Notes: generated by a model from the letters alone, not told the origin. Positions 1 to 9,238 are shown, counted from the first letter of the stretch. The stretch is 64,000 nucleotides of DNA from Cystobacter ferrugineus (GCF_001887355.1 NZ_MPIN01000015.1:53744-117743), one strand, 5' to 3'. Numbers and translations: made by a program.

Positions 1-2225
1 GGTACCCTCCCCTGCGCCCACTTCTTAACCGTCCGCGTCACGACGACAAAAAGCTTCTCGCTGTTCCATCGGTCTCCTGTTTGCATCACCCGCCATGTCG
101 CCGCCTGCACGGTGCCTCCACCGCGCGCGTTGGCGCTTGGCCACATTTCGGTCACCTCTCCTTGTGGCTTGAGCCGGTTCGCCTTCTTTGTCTTCTTGTA
201 CACGCCGAGAATGCTGGCGATCGAGGGCGCGCGGACGAGCTTGAAGCTGAAGTCACTGCCCTTGTAATCCAGTCGCGTCGAGCGGACGTATGGCATGTGT
301 GCAAGGGCTACACGAATGCGGCGTTCTCTCCGGTTGGGAGGAGCGAGGAAGTCCGCCGGAATGGGAACCTCGAAGAAGTGGGTCTGGTCCTCGCCCAGCC
401 GCTCGTCACACACGAGTGTCACGCGCTGCTCGCTCGAATTCAGGGCCGCCTCGAAGTCGGGCTGCCCGTACCCCACTAGGCGCAGCAGTTGGTTCTTGTC
501 CTTCTTCACGAGGTTAAGGCTCGCGTCTGGAGCGTCTGCGTGCGCGACGATGAGGGCACGGATCAGGTTCGTGCTGGCCTCCGGGTAGCGGCCGAGAAGG
601 CGCGACGCGAGGTGCGCCACGCGGGGTGCAGCGAAGCTCGTGCCGCTGTTTGCTCCGAGCAGGTTGCCGGTGTGAGGCTGGTTCGACGTGCTGGTCTCGC
701 CCAGTTCATAGGCCCCCATAGGGGTGTTTCCTGCGCGCGTATCGATGAACCAGTTGCCCCCGAAGTCCACCACGTCGGGCTTGATGGCACCCCGGATGGT
801 CGGCCCCGTCCGGGAGAAGGGGGAGGGCTGTCCTTCCCTGGCTATGGGCTGGTGCCCTGGGTCATTGGCATGGCGGTGCGCCATACGAGACTTCTCATAC
901 CGAGCCAAGCTTCCCACCGTTAGGGCGTTGAGCGCTGGGGCCGGGTCGATGATGCGGGCCTCCTCGTCCTCAAGCAGGTACTTGGGGTAGTCACCACGCC
1001 AGTCGGCCGGTCCAGTACTCGAGCCTTCATAGTTTCCTGCCGACACCACGAAGAGCACATCCCGCTCGCGCGCCAGGGTGTCGAGCACTGCGGCGAGCGG
1101 TCCCACATGGCTGCCCAGATACGGCCGGTTGCTGTCACCAATCGATACGTTGAAGACGCGGCAGCCGTACGTGTCAGCGAAATACTCCACCGCCCTGGGG
1201 ATGACCTTCTCTAGGAACTCGGCCGGTGACTCGTTCATCTCGTCCGTGACGCGGCCACTGAAGAGCCGCAGTTCCGGGACGAAGGCACGCTGCTCCACGT
1301 ACTTGAGAACGTCGCCATAGAGCGCGAGCCCTGCCACCATCGTCCCATGGCCGTTCTCGTCTGCGGGTCCCTTGCCGTCGAGATAACTGGCCGCCTCGCC
1401 CACCGCCGCCGCAAGAAAGGGATGAGCGGCAGTGAGTCCGCTGTCGAGGACCACCACGCCGGGAGCGTCGTCGGGAGGAGGCATCACCTCCGAGTACTCG
1501 TTCAGTGGCAGGCGATGGAGTTGGGCTGGGGAGTGGATCCGTGGTGGCAGTTCGATGCGGCGCACATCCCGGTTGAGCAGGGTCTTTTCCAGGACCTGTG
1601 CCGAGCAACGGATGCGGGCGAGGACTGCATTTGGATGGTTGACGTCGTCGAGGACCGAAGCGCCGTGTTCTCGGCACCAATCCTTGAAGCTCTCAAGCAT
1701 GAGCTTGCGCTCCCTAGAATTCTCTAGAGGCCAGAGCTCGGCATCCACAACGATGTCAGCGTCCTGCGCTAACGGGAGCGCTGGCCGAAGGGAATGACCC
1801 AGTCGGTTCTCGCGCCCCCAGGTTCCGATGTCCTGGATGGCAAAAAGAATGTCCTCGCGGAGGGCCGACCTTCCACCCGCCAAGTCGTTGAGGCGCGATT
1901 CAAACTCAGCCCGGGCCTTCTCGGTCGAGAAGACGGCCACCACGCTCTTCTCTTCCTGGGAGACAACGTCGAGTTCCGGGATGGTCAGGAGCGCGGACGG
2001 GTCGGCAAGCCCTTCGACACTCAGCTTCAGCAGAAGGCGCTCGTCGAATCCGCCCTCTAGTTGGGACGCAGCCTCGCTCCCCCTCTCGACCGCCTGCAGA
2101 AGACTGTTGGCGTGTGCCACCGGGTCTTCCGGTCGCTTCACGCCGCTACCACCTCCACCCTTCGTTCGGCGCGGGTTGACGGGCACCTGCCGCTCAAGCC
2201 ACAGATGGCGGTACTGGTCAGCCAC
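1..2225 (-). CDS. Subtilisin-like serine protease (S8 family), C-terminus beyond left edge
   Basis: This reading frame stays open to the left edge, giving 741 residues without a stop. It is a subtilase: catalytic Asp261 in VVVLDSGL, His293 in NGHGTMVAG, oxyanion Asn398 in SAGNYEG and nucleophile Ser530 in GTSFAAP. About 250 residues precede the catalytic domain and 200 follow it. No signal peptide is visible, so it probably acts in the cytoplasm. The likely start is a GTG at 2225 preceded by GGAGG at 5 nt; it overlaps the stop of the upstream AAA ATPase by 8 nt, implying translational coupling. S8 protease plus AAA ATPase pairs of this layout recur in bacterial accessory regions. The ATPase probably unfolds or presents substrate, or gates the protease. 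The substrate is unknown. Confidence 0.9.
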   Translation of the reverse strand, partial: MADQYRHLWLERQVPVNPRRTKGGGGSGVKRPEDPVAHANSLLQAVERGSEAASQLEGGFDERLLLKLSVEGLADPSALLTIPELDVVSQEEKSVVAVFSTEKARAEFESRLNDLAGGRSALREDILFAIQDIGTWGRENRLGHSLRPALPLAQDADIVVDAELWPLENSRERKLMLESFKDWCREHGASVLDDVNHPNAVLARIRCSAQVLEKTLLNRDVRRIELPPRIHSPAQLHRLPLNEYSEVMPPPDDAPGVVVLDSGLTAAHPFLAAAVGEAASYLDGKGPADENGHGTMVAGLALYGDVLKYVEQRAFVPELRLFSGRVTDEMNESPAEFLEKVIPRAVEYFADTYGCRVFNVSIGDSNRPYLGSHVGPLAAVLDTLARERDVLFVVSAGNYEGSSTGPADWRGDYPKYLLEDEEARIIDPAPALNALTVGSLARYEKSRMAHRHANDPGHQPIAREGQPSPFSRTGPTIRGAIKPDVVDFGGNWFIDTRAGNTPMGAYELGETSTSNQPHTGNLLGANSGTSFAAPRVAHLASRLLGRYPEASTNLIRALIVAHADAPDASLNLVKKDKNQLLRLVGYGQPDFEAALNSSEQRVTLVCDERLGEDQTHFFEVPIPADFLAPPNRRERRIRVALAHMPYVRSTRLDYKGSDFSFKLVRAPSIASILGVYKKTKKANRLKPQGEVTEMWPSANARGGGTVQAATWRVMQTGDRWNSEKLFVVVTRTVKKWAQGRV

Positions 2226-3243
2226 CTCTTCCTCCGCAGCCTTCGGACGACTGCTTGGCGACGAGCGCCAAGCGCTTCTCCTCCCTCTGGAGTGCTTCTT
2301 CAACGAGGTCTGGGGTCACGATTTCACGCCCCTTGAGGACCATGAGTTTGATGGCGCGGATGACCACCCGCTCGATATCCGCATGCGAGAGTCCCCGGAA
2401 CCGCTGCAGGAACTCTCTGCCCGTGAGGGACAACTCGTGCCGAACCCCCCGGAGCTTCGTGGCGAGGAGGGCCTTAACCTGCTCCGTGTTCGGCTTCTCA
2501 AAGAGGAGTACGTCGTCGAAGCGGCGCCAGAGAGCCTTGTCCAGCATGTACTCGTGGTTGGTCGCCGCAACGAGAAGGCTCCTCCCCCTGTAGCCATCGA
2601 GCATCAGCAGGAAGGAGTTCACCACCCGCTTCAGCTCCCCATGCTCGGAGGCGTCTCCTCGTTCCTTTCCGATGGCATCGAACTCATCGAAGAGGGCAAC
2701 CACGCGCTCTCGTTCGAGGAAGTCGAACACCTTGCGAAGGTTCGACGCTGTCTCCCCGAGAAACGACGAGACGACCGCATCGAAGCGCACGATGGCGAGT
2801 TCTAGCCCCAACTCGGTGGCGAGAACCTCCGCAGCGGACGTCTTGCCACAGCCGGGAGGACCACAGAAGAGCAGCCGACCGGCGGGCTTGAGTCCATACG
2901 CGCCCAGCACATCGGTGCGGCTCTGCTCGAGCAGAACCTCATCCAGCGCGGAGCGCACCTCGTCGGAGACGACGATGTCCTGCAGGTCCCTGACAGACCT
3001 GCGGATGCTCAGCAGGTCCAGACCTCGCTCGTCCTTCGGCAGGTCTCGGACGGGACGGACCGGCCGCGCCGTCTTGGCCTGCGCGCTCTCCCCGTAGAGG
3101 ATGCGCTCTAAGTCGTTGGCGAGGAGGTGGTGCTTCTTCGCTCGCTCCTCCTGAATGACCTCCTCGGCAGCCCGCCGGAACGACACTTCGTCGCCCTCGG
3201 TTCCCGCCTTCAGAAGGATTCGGAGTAGACGACCCTCAGCCAC
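2218..3243 (-). CDS. AAA+ ATPase partner of the S8 protease
   Basis: A 341-residue classical AAA ATPase. Walker A is GPPGCGKT (128-135), Walker B is ALFDEFDA (about 183-190), sensor 1 is in ATNHEY (N229) and Arg finger candidates are R240/R241. A helical region of about 110 residues precedes the core, as in substrate-recruiting AAA proteins related to spastin/FtsH. The start is a GTG with GAGGG about 7 nt upstream. Its end overlaps the start of the S8 protease, so the two form one transcript and probably one machine. It could be a chaperone-protease system, a toxin-antitoxin-like unit or an anti-phage module; the sequence does not decide between them. Confidence 0.92.
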   Translation of the reverse strand: MAEGRLLRILLKAGTEGDEVSFRRAAEEVIQEERAKKHHLLANDLERILYGESAQAKTARPVRPVRDLPKDERGLDLLSIRRSVRDLQDIVVSDEVRSALDEVLLEQSRTDVLGAYGLKPAGRLLFCGPPGCGKTSAAEVLATELGLELAIVRFDAVVSSFLGETASNLRKVFDFLERERVVALFDEFDAIGKERGDASEHGELKRVVNSFLLMLDGYRGRSLLVAATNHEYMLDKALWRRFDDVLLFEKPNTEQVKALLATKLRGVRHELSLTGREFLQRFRGLSHADIERVVIRAIKLMVLKGREIVTPDLVEEALQREEKRLALVAKQSSEGCGGRGG

Positions 3244-3886
3244 GTTGCGGTCCCTCGGGGCAGTAGGTGCCCTATCTAGAAGCTAGCGCCCGGCCCTGAC
3301 AGCCGCTCTCAGCGCCCAAGTCTCGGAGAACAGGCAGGAAAAGGCCCGAGATGTCGCAGGCCCACCGAGCAGGGAGCCTACCAAGAAGTTCCTGGAGAAG
3401 GTTTTTTTCCGACGCGCCTGCCCTTCCCATCACTGCTTGTCCCGAGGGGTCACGGGCCGACTGAGCCTGCCCCAATTTAGTGACTCTCCCGGACTTCATG
3501 CGGTTCGTGAGCCGGGAAGTTCGCTGCTCCGTCGATGCTGCTCGCCATCTGAGTGGTGAGCACACAACGCACGGAAGAGCCACGTAACTGGGGCAAGCTC
3601 ATTCGGCAACGTGGGCACCCGGCTGGACCCTTGTGGTCCGGGGTGGCGTTCCGAGAAACAGGATGCTACCGGTGCGCCAGTCGAGGTTGACGATCCGCGC
3701 CGCCGCCTCGGGCGACGCGAGCGCCACCACCACCAGCAGCACGCCTGCCCGCCCACCCGGCGAGTGGCTCCGTGTGATCATGAGGTTTGATTTGCTCTCA
3801 AACTAGTTTAAGGGGGAGGGGAACGCTGTCGGTGGAGGGGACGCGGTGGTGGTTCCTTCCCGTGAGGCCCTGTCCTGGGAACCCTG
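3244..3886. other. Intergenic region between the AAA gene and the MscS gene
   Basis: A 643-bp stretch with no convincing gene. The short open frames in it have no family features and none is preceded by a good ribosome binding site. It holds one recognisable object, a 140-bp element with IS3-like ends at 3462-3601. The last 60 bases upstream of the MscS start probably contain the promoter of the osmotic cluster, but no box could be assigned. Confidence 0.5.
3462..3601. mobile_element. Short element with IS3-like inverted ends (MITE or decayed IS)
   Basis: The left end begins TGAGCCTGCCCCAATTTAGT. The right end, read on the other strand from 3601, begins TGAGCTTGCCCCAGTTACGT. These are imperfect inverted repeats of about 25-30 bp of the TGA...GCCCC type common in the IS3 family. 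Only 140 bp lie between and including them, too short for a transposase. No clear target duplication is visible (the flanks differ). A second short element with related ends lies at 53581-53716. A decayed IS or a non-autonomous derivative are both possible. Confidence 0.5.
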
Positions 3887-5539
3887 ATGCACCGAAACCT
3901 CATCGTCCTCCTGCTGCTGCTGTCGCCCGTGTCCGTGCTCGCCGGGGGACTCAACGAAGGGCTCGGCGAGCCGCCGCCGGAGGTGGATCGGCAGACGCCC
4001 TCGGCCACGGTGACGGGCTTCCTGGAGGCCTCGCATGCCCGGTACATGGCGCTGCTGCCGCACTACCTGTGGTTGTCGCACCTGCCGCAAGAGCAGCAGC
4101 GGGCGGAAGGGGAGCGGCTCGGGCGGCGGCTGATGTTCGTGTTGGACCGGGCGATGTGGTTCGACTTCACGCGCCTCGGCCAGGAGCCCCATGGGGACAC
4201 GCCCGGGGCGACGAGCGTGTCGCTGGGTCAGGTGCCGCTGGGCATGGGCACGCGCGACATCCGGTTGCGCCGGGTGGAGGGGCCGGACGGGACGCCCATC
4301 TGGGTGTTCAGCGAGGGGACGGTGCGCGCCATCGACGCGCTCTTCGAGGAGCACGGCTCGCCGCTGCTCGAGCGTCTGCCGTCGTTCTTCTTCGTGCGCC
4401 CGGTCTGGGTACTGGAGCTGTGGCAGTGGCTGGGGCTCGTGCTGCTCGCGGGCGCGGTGTTGCTGGCGAGCCAGGTGCTGGAGAAGTGGGCGCAGTGGCT
4501 GGGAGGCCGCGCGGCGCGGCTGACGAAGTCCGGGTGGGATGACCAGGTGCTCACGGCGGCCCGGGGGCCGATGCGCTTCGCCCTCGTGGCGCTGATGGGG
4601 GCCGCGGGGTCGCGGCTGTTGCTGTTGCCGCCGCCGGCGCAGAAGGCGGTGGACCTGGGGGCGCGCTCGCTGGCGCTGGTGTCGGCGGCGTGGTTCGTCC
4701 TGCGCTTCATCAAGCTGTCGGCGAGCTTCATCGAGCAGAAGGTGGTGGCGCAGGCGGGCGAGGACGTGGGCCGCGCGCGGGGGCTGCGCACCCAGCTCGT
4801 GGTGATGCGGCGGATCATCGAGGCGGCCACCTACGTCATCGCCGTGTCGTTGCTGCTGTTGCAGTTCGAGGCCGTGCGCAACGTGGGCGTGTCGCTGCTG
4901 GCCTCGGCGGGCATCGCCGGCCTGGTGGTGGGCCTCGCGGCGCAGAAGTCCATCTCCACCCTGCTCGCGGGCATCCAGCTCTCCATCACCCAGCCGGTGC
5001 GTATCGGCGACACCGTCATCGTGGAGAACGAGTGGGGATGGATCGAGGAGATCACCCTCACCTATGTCGTGGTGAAGGTGTGGGACCTGCGGCGGCTGGT
5101 GGTGCCGATGAGCCACTTCCTCGACAAGCCCTTCCAGAACTGGAGCAAGGTGTCGCCGGAGATCCTCGGCACGGCGGAGCTGTACGTGGACTACCGCACG
5201 GACGTGGAGGCGGTGCGGGCCGAGCTCTCGCGGATCCTCCACGACGAGGGCCGCGCGCTGTGGGATGGCAAGGTGCAGGGGCTGCAGGTGACGGGCTTCA
5301 GCGAGCGGACGATGACGTTGCGCGCGCTGGTGAGCGCGGCGGACTCGGGCAAGGCGTTCGACTTGCGGTGTCTCGTGCGCGAGCGGCTCATCGCCTTCCT
5401 CCAGAGCCAGCCCGCGGGCCTGCCCGTGGTGCGTGCCGAGGCGCTGTTCCCCCCGGAAGCCGTCGAGTCCCGAACGGCTCCGGTGCTCCCCTCGTCCGGA
5501 GGCCGGAACGTGGTGGTCCCCAAGGGGCGCGCGGAGTAA
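3887..5539 (+). CDS. MscS-family mechanosensitive channel
   Basis: A 550-residue small-conductance mechanosensitive channel. A signal peptide (first ~20 residues, ending VLAGG) precedes a soluble domain of about 150 residues. Several membrane helices follow from about residue 175. The pore-lining MscS signature with its Gly/Ala pattern (GLVVGLAAQKSIST, then IRIGDTV-like VRIGDTVIV) lies near 345-385. The C-terminal half is the cytoplasmic beta and cage domain. It should release solutes when the membrane is stretched on hypo-osmotic shock. It is followed after 43 nt by the osmoprotectant ABC genes on the same strand, so uptake and release functions sit together. Confidence 0.9.
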   Translation: MHRNLIVLLLLLSPVSVLAGGLNEGLGEPPPEVDRQTPSATVTGFLEASHARYMALLPHYLWLSHLPQEQQRAEGERLGRRLMFVLDRAMWFDFTRLGQEPHGDTPGATSVSLGQVPLGMGTRDIRLRRVEGPDGTPIWVFSEGTVRAIDALFEEHGSPLLERLPSFFFVRPVWVLELWQWLGLVLLAGAVLLASQVLEKWAQWLGGRAARLTKSGWDDQVLTAARGPMRFALVALMGAAGSRLLLLPPPAQKAVDLGARSLALVSAAWFVLRFIKLSASFIEQKVVAQAGEDVGRARGLRTQLVVMRRIIEAATYVIAVSLLLLQFEAVRNVGVSLLASAGIAGLVVGLAAQKSISTLLAGIQLSITQPVRIGDTVIVENEWGWIEEITLTYVVVKVWDLRRLVVPMSHFLDKPFQNWSKVSPEILGTAELYVDYRTDVEAVRAELSRILHDEGRALWDGKVQGLQVTGFSERTMTLRALVSAADSGKAFDLRCLVRERLIAFLQSQPAGLPVVRAEALFPPEAVESRTAPVLPSSGGRNVVVPKGRAE

Positions 5540-5582
5540 CACCCGGCCATGGGCCCCTGCCTGGGGCGGAGAAGGGCGGCGC

Positions 5583-6326
5583 GTGTTCCAGTTCGAGCAG
5601 GTCTCCAAGCGCTTCGGTGACACGTGGGCCCTGCACCCGCTCGACCTGCGGGTGCCCGAGGGGCGCACCACCGTCCTCCTGGGCCCGAGTGGTTGCGGCA
5701 AGTCCACCGTGCTGCGGCTGATGAACGGGCTGTTGCGCCCCGACTCGGGGCGCGTCCTCTTCCGGGGTGAGCCCCTGCGCGAGGAGGACCTGCTCGCCGT
5801 GCGGCGGCGCATCGGCTACGCGCTCCAGGGCGGTGGCCTCTTCCCGCACCTCACCGCCGAGGGCAACGCCACCCTCATGGCGTGCTACCTGAAGTGGCCC
5901 CGGGCGCGGGTGCGCGAGCGGCTGGAGGAACTCGTGACCCTCACGCGCTTTCCCGCCGAGGCCCTCGGCCGCTACCCCGGCCAGCTCTCCGGCGGACAGC
6001 GCCAGCGCGTGAGCCTCATGCGCGCGTTGATGCTCGAGCCGGACGTGCTCCTGCTCGACGAGCCCCTCGGGGCGTTGGATCCGATGATCCGCCACGAGCT
6101 GCAGGAGGACCTGCGCGACATCTTCTCCCGGCTCGGCAAGACGGTGGTGCTCGTCACCCATGACCTCGGGGAGGGGGCCTTCCTCGGCGAGCACGCGGTG
6201 CTCCTGCGCGAGGGCCGCGTCGTGCAGCAGGGGCCGCTCACCGAGCTCGCACGCGCGCCGGCCGACCCCTTCGTCACCCGCTTCTTCCAGGCCCAGCGCC
6301 TGCCCCTCGAGGGCGTCTCCCGATGA
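5583..6326 (+). CDS. Osmoprotectant (glycine betaine/choline-type) ABC transporter ATPase
   Basis: A 247-residue ABC ATPase of the ProV/OpuCA class. Walker A is GPSGCGKST (near 34-42), the signature is LSGGQRQR, Walker B is VLLLDEP, and the switch His lies in VTHD. The GTG at 5583 (VFQFEQVSKRF) is preferred because upstream codons belong to the MscS reading region. Typical OpuCA/ProV proteins carry a C-terminal CBS pair that senses ionic strength; it is absent here, so regulation must differ. Its last codons overlap the ATG of the fused binding protein-permease (ATGA type). Confidence 0.9.
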   Translation: MFQFEQVSKRFGDTWALHPLDLRVPEGRTTVLLGPSGCGKSTVLRLMNGLLRPDSGRVLFRGEPLREEDLLAVRRRIGYALQGGGLFPHLTAEGNATLMACYLKWPRARVRERLEELVTLTRFPAEALGRYPGQLSGGQRQRVSLMRALMLEPDVLLLDEPLGALDPMIRHELQEDLRDIFSRLGKTVVLVTHDLGEGAFLGEHAVLLREGRVVQQGPLTELARAPADPFVTRFFQAQRLPLEGVSR

Positions 6327-7807
6327 GGTGGCTCGCCGCGTGGGTGCTGCTGGTGCTGTGCGCATGCTCGGGCGCCTCCGCGGACGGCCCCACGGTGCGC
6401 GTGGGCTCCAAGAAGTTCACCGAGTCCGTCATCCTCGGAGACATGGCGACCCAGCTCGCCCGGAGCACCGGCGCGCGGGTCGAGCACCGGCGCGAGCTCG
6501 GAGGCACCCAGGTGCTCTGGCAGGCCCTGCGGCGCGGAGACATCGACGTCTACCCCGAGTACACCGGGACGCTGCGCCAGGAGCTCTTCGCCGGCCGCGC
6601 CCTGCCGGATGACGAGGCGCTGCGCGAGGCGCTCGCCGCCGAGGGCGTGCGCCTGGGCGTGTCCCTGGGCTTCAACGACACCTACGCACTCGGGATGAAG
6701 GAGGAGGAGGCCGCGCGGCTGAACATCCGCACGCTGTCCGACCTGCGCCAGCACCCGGAGCTGCGCCTGGCCTTCAGCAACGAGTTCATGGACCGCGCCG
6801 ATGGCTGGCCCGCCCTGCGCGCGCGCTACGGGCTGCCCCAGACGGAGGTGCGCGGGCTCGACCATGACCTGGCGTACCGGGGCCTGGAGAGCGGGGCCCT
6901 GCAGGTGACGGACCTGTACTCCACCGACGCGGAGATCGCCTATTACGGCCTGCGCGTGCTGGAGGACGACCTGCACCACTTCCCCGCCTATGACGCCGTG
7001 CTGCTGTACCGGGCGGAGCTGGCGGAGCGGGCCCCGGAGGTGGTGGCCGCGCTCGAGCGGTTGGAGGGCCTCGTCTCCGCGTCCGAGATGGTGGCGCTCA
7101 ACGCGAGCGCGAAGCTCCAGCGGGTACCCGAGCGCCAGGTGGCCGCCACGTTCCTCGCGCGCGAGCTGGGCCTCGCGGTGACGGTGCGGGGGGAAAGCCT
7201 GCTGCTGAACGTGTGGCGGCACACGCGTGAGCACCTGTTCCTCGTGGGCCTGTCGCTGCTCGGGGCCATCGTCGTGGCGGTGCCGCTGGGGGTGCTGGTG
7301 GCGCGCCGGCCGAGGCTCGGGCGGGGCGTGCTCGCGCTGGCGGGCATCATCCAGACGGTGCCCTCGCTCGCGCTGCTGGTGTTCATGATTCCGCTGCTGG
7401 GCATCGGGGCCCGGCCCGCCATCGTGGCGCTGTTCCTCTACAGCCTGCTGCCCATCATCCGGAACACGGCGGCGGGGCTCTCGGGCATTCCCCCGGAGGT
7501 GCGCGAGTCCGCCGAGGCGCTCGGCCTGCCGCCCGGCGCGCGGCTGCGCCTCGTGGAACTGCCCATGGCCGCCCCGTCCATCCTCGCGGGCATCCAGACG
7601 TCGGCGGTCATCAACGTGGGCACCGCCACGCTGGGCGCGCTCATCGGCGCGGGAGGCTACGGACAACCGATTCTCACGGGCATCCGGTTGGATGACACCG
7701 CGCTCATCCTCCAGGGGGCCATTCCCGCCGCGGGACTCGCGCTGCTCGTCAGCGGGTTGTTCGGGCTCGTCGAGCGGGTGGTGGTGCCCCGGGGATTGCG
7801 GCTCTAA
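6323..7807 (+). CDS. Fused osmoprotectant-binding protein and ABC permease
   Basis: A 494-residue fusion. A lipoprotein-type leader (LLVLCACSG) precedes a substrate-binding domain (OpuAC/OsmX-like, with VGSKKFTESVILGD and YPEYTGTL) up to about residue 275. A permease domain of the ProW/OpuCB family fills the rest, with about five hydrophobic segments and an EAA-type loop around EVRESAEALGLPP. With the upstream ATPase it makes a minimal importer for betaine, choline or similar compatible solutes. The binding domain would have to lie outside the membrane, so the leader probably stays as an anchor or first helix. Fused forms are known in this family. The exact ligand cannot be read from the sequence. 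Confidence 0.9.
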   Translation: MRWLAAWVLLVLCACSGASADGPTVRVGSKKFTESVILGDMATQLARSTGARVEHRRELGGTQVLWQALRRGDIDVYPEYTGTLRQELFAGRALPDDEALREALAAEGVRLGVSLGFNDTYALGMKEEEAARLNIRTLSDLRQHPELRLAFSNEFMDRADGWPALRARYGLPQTEVRGLDHDLAYRGLESGALQVTDLYSTDAEIAYYGLRVLEDDLHHFPAYDAVLLYRAELAERAPEVVAALERLEGLVSASEMVALNASAKLQRVPERQVAATFLARELGLAVTVRGESLLLNVWRHTREHLFLVGLSLLGAIVVAVPLGVLVARRPRLGRGVLALAGIIQTVPSLALLVFMIPLLGIGARPAIVALFLYSLLPIIRNTAAGLSGIPPEVRESAEALGLPPGARLRLVELPMAAPSILAGIQTSAVINVGTATLGALIGAGGYGQPILTGIRLDDTALILQGAIPAAGLALLVSGLFGLVERVVVPRGLRL

Positions 7808-7936
7808 CCTGCTTCAGGGGCTCGCACAGCCCTTTTCACTGCCAGGGTCGCGGGCCCGGCCCGGTCATGCGCTCTGCTGGCCCCGTCAGCCCCCCTCGTT
7901 GGGTACCGTGCGCGCTGCCGCACCCAGGCCCAGGCC

Positions 7937-8344
7937 TCATGCGGCAGGCTGTTCGGGGGCCCAGGGCTGCTCGAGCACCGCGACGATGCGCAGCCGCCGG
8001 CGGCCACCTGGGACCTCCCACTCGATGCTCTGCCCCTCGGAGAGTCCGAGCAGCGCGCTGCCGATGGGCGCGAGGACGGAGATGCAGCCCGCCTCGGCGC
8101 GCGCCTCCCGCGGATAGCAGAGCTTGAGCTGGCGGCGCGTGCCCGTCTCCTCCTCCTCGAAGACCGCGGTGCTGTTCATCGCCACGACGCCGGGTGGCAC
8201 CTGCTCCACCACCTCCGCGCGGTCGAGTTCCTGGTCGAGACGCTCGATGAGGAGCGCGTCGCGCCCATCTCCCCGTTGATCGAGGAGGCGCTGGAGGCTG
8301 TCGAAGTCCGAACGGCTGATGAGGATTCGTGGGTTCCGGGTCAT
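7937..8344 (-). CDS. rnk: Rnk-like GreA/GreB C-terminal domain protein (nucleoside diphosphate kinase regulator)
   Basis: A 135-residue protein with an N-terminal helical arm and the FKBP-like GreA/GreB C-terminal fold. The typical string of this fold is visible (LAPIGSALLGLSEGQ, then WEVPGG). Rnk proteins bind RNA polymerase near the secondary channel but lack the acidic coiled-coil tip needed for cleavage. The start ATG at 8344 gives MTRNPRILISRSD, matching family length. The gene lies 61 nt downstream of a CBS-domain gene on the same strand and may share its transcript. Confidence 0.85.
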   Translation of the reverse strand: MTRNPRILISRSDFDSLQRLLDQRGDGRDALLIERLDQELDRAEVVEQVPPGVVAMNSTAVFEEEETGTRRQLKLCYPREARAEAGCISVLAPIGSALLGLSEGQSIEWEVPGGRRRLRIVAVLEQPWAPEQPAA

Positions 8345-8405
8345 GGTTCGTCCTCTCTTCGTGGGTTCTGCTTCTGGAAAAAGCGGTGGAAGGGTCAGGG
8401 ATGGT

Positions 8406-8876
8406 TCAGCCGGCCACGGTGCCGGTCCACGAGGGGGGGTCACTTGCCGGGAACGAGCCCTCGGACGAGAGCTCCACGGCATGCAGACGTCTCCACCGGC
8501 GCCGCTCCGCGCGCGCGAACTCCTGGGTCGTGACGACGCCCGACACCCGCCCGTCCTCGTCGACGACAACGGCGCGGCGGACGCCAGCGCGCACCATGCG
8601 CGGGGCGAGCTGCATGAGCTGCTCGTCCTCACGTGCGAGGATGAAGCGGCTGCTGGCCAGGTCACCAATGCCATGGATGGGGTACCCCTGGGCCGCGGCC
8701 TCTGCGCCCAGGATGAGCCGGCGCATCGTCACCAGTCCGTGGATTCGCTCCGCGTCCGCGATGACGAGGAGACCTCGGCCCGAGCGTGACATTCGCGCCG
8801 CGGCCTCGCGCAGCGTGGTCCGGGGGGCGAGCACGGCAACGTCGTTGAGCATGATCTCGTGAACGAACGTGGGCAT
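8406..8876 (-). CDS. CBS-pair protein
   Basis: A 156-residue protein made of two CBS motifs. The first covers about residues 8-65 (EIMLNDVAVLAPRTTLREAA to GLVTMRRL) and the second about 70-125 (RRAVVVDEDGRVSGVVTTQE). CBS pairs bind adenine nucleotides and act as sensors. No partner domain is attached, so it probably regulates another protein in trans. The ATG at 8876 is chosen over upstream codons because AGGAG sits 5 nt before it. It neighbours rnk and DUF421, a stress-type group. Confidence 0.85.
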   Translation of the reverse strand: MPTFVHEIMLNDVAVLAPRTTLREAAARMSRSGRGLLVIADAERIHGLVTMRRLILGAEAAAQGYPIHGIGDLASSRFILAREDEQLMQLAPRMVRAGVRRAVVVDEDGRVSGVVTTQEFARAERRRWRRLHAVELSSEGSFPASDPPSWTGTVAG

Positions 8877-9238
8877 GGGAAGCTCCTGTGGGAAAGGTGT
8901 GGAGGCGTGGCGCGGGCAGGCCTCGGCCAGGCGCAGCGGGCCGCGCACGCAAGTCGTGGGTCATCAGGCGCGGTTCGGCCGTCAGCAGCTCTCGGCTAGC
9001 GAGAAGCGACGGCCAGAGCCCCAAGCCAGGCGGCTGCCCTGTGCCTCACGGAGCGAGGCGCACGCAGACCCTGCCCGTCCGAGCGAATGCTGAACGAAGT
9101 GAGGGTTGGACACGTGTGCACGTCGAAGCTCCTGAGAGGTGGATGGAGCCGGCGGCTCCCAGCTCCCCTTACAACGGCTGAAGGCAGCGGGCTGTTCCCA
9201 GCCTCGGCTGTTGGCGCCCGGAGGCCACGGCCCGAGCG
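8877..9238. other. Intergenic region, 362 bp
   Basis: No convincing gene is present. It should contain the promoter of the CBS-rnk pair at its left end and the transcription end of nothing else, since DUF421 at its right side ends here. No hairpin or box stands out. Confidence 0.4.

Noticed and set aside
1828..2805. A 325-codon plus-strand frame over the protease/ATPase junction
   Set aside because: It is antisense to both genes, whose catalytic motifs are intact.
3803..5812. A 669-codon open frame on the minus strand
   Set aside because: It is antisense to the MscS channel and composed of Arg/His/Gln/Pro-rich low-complexity sequence typical of shadow frames.
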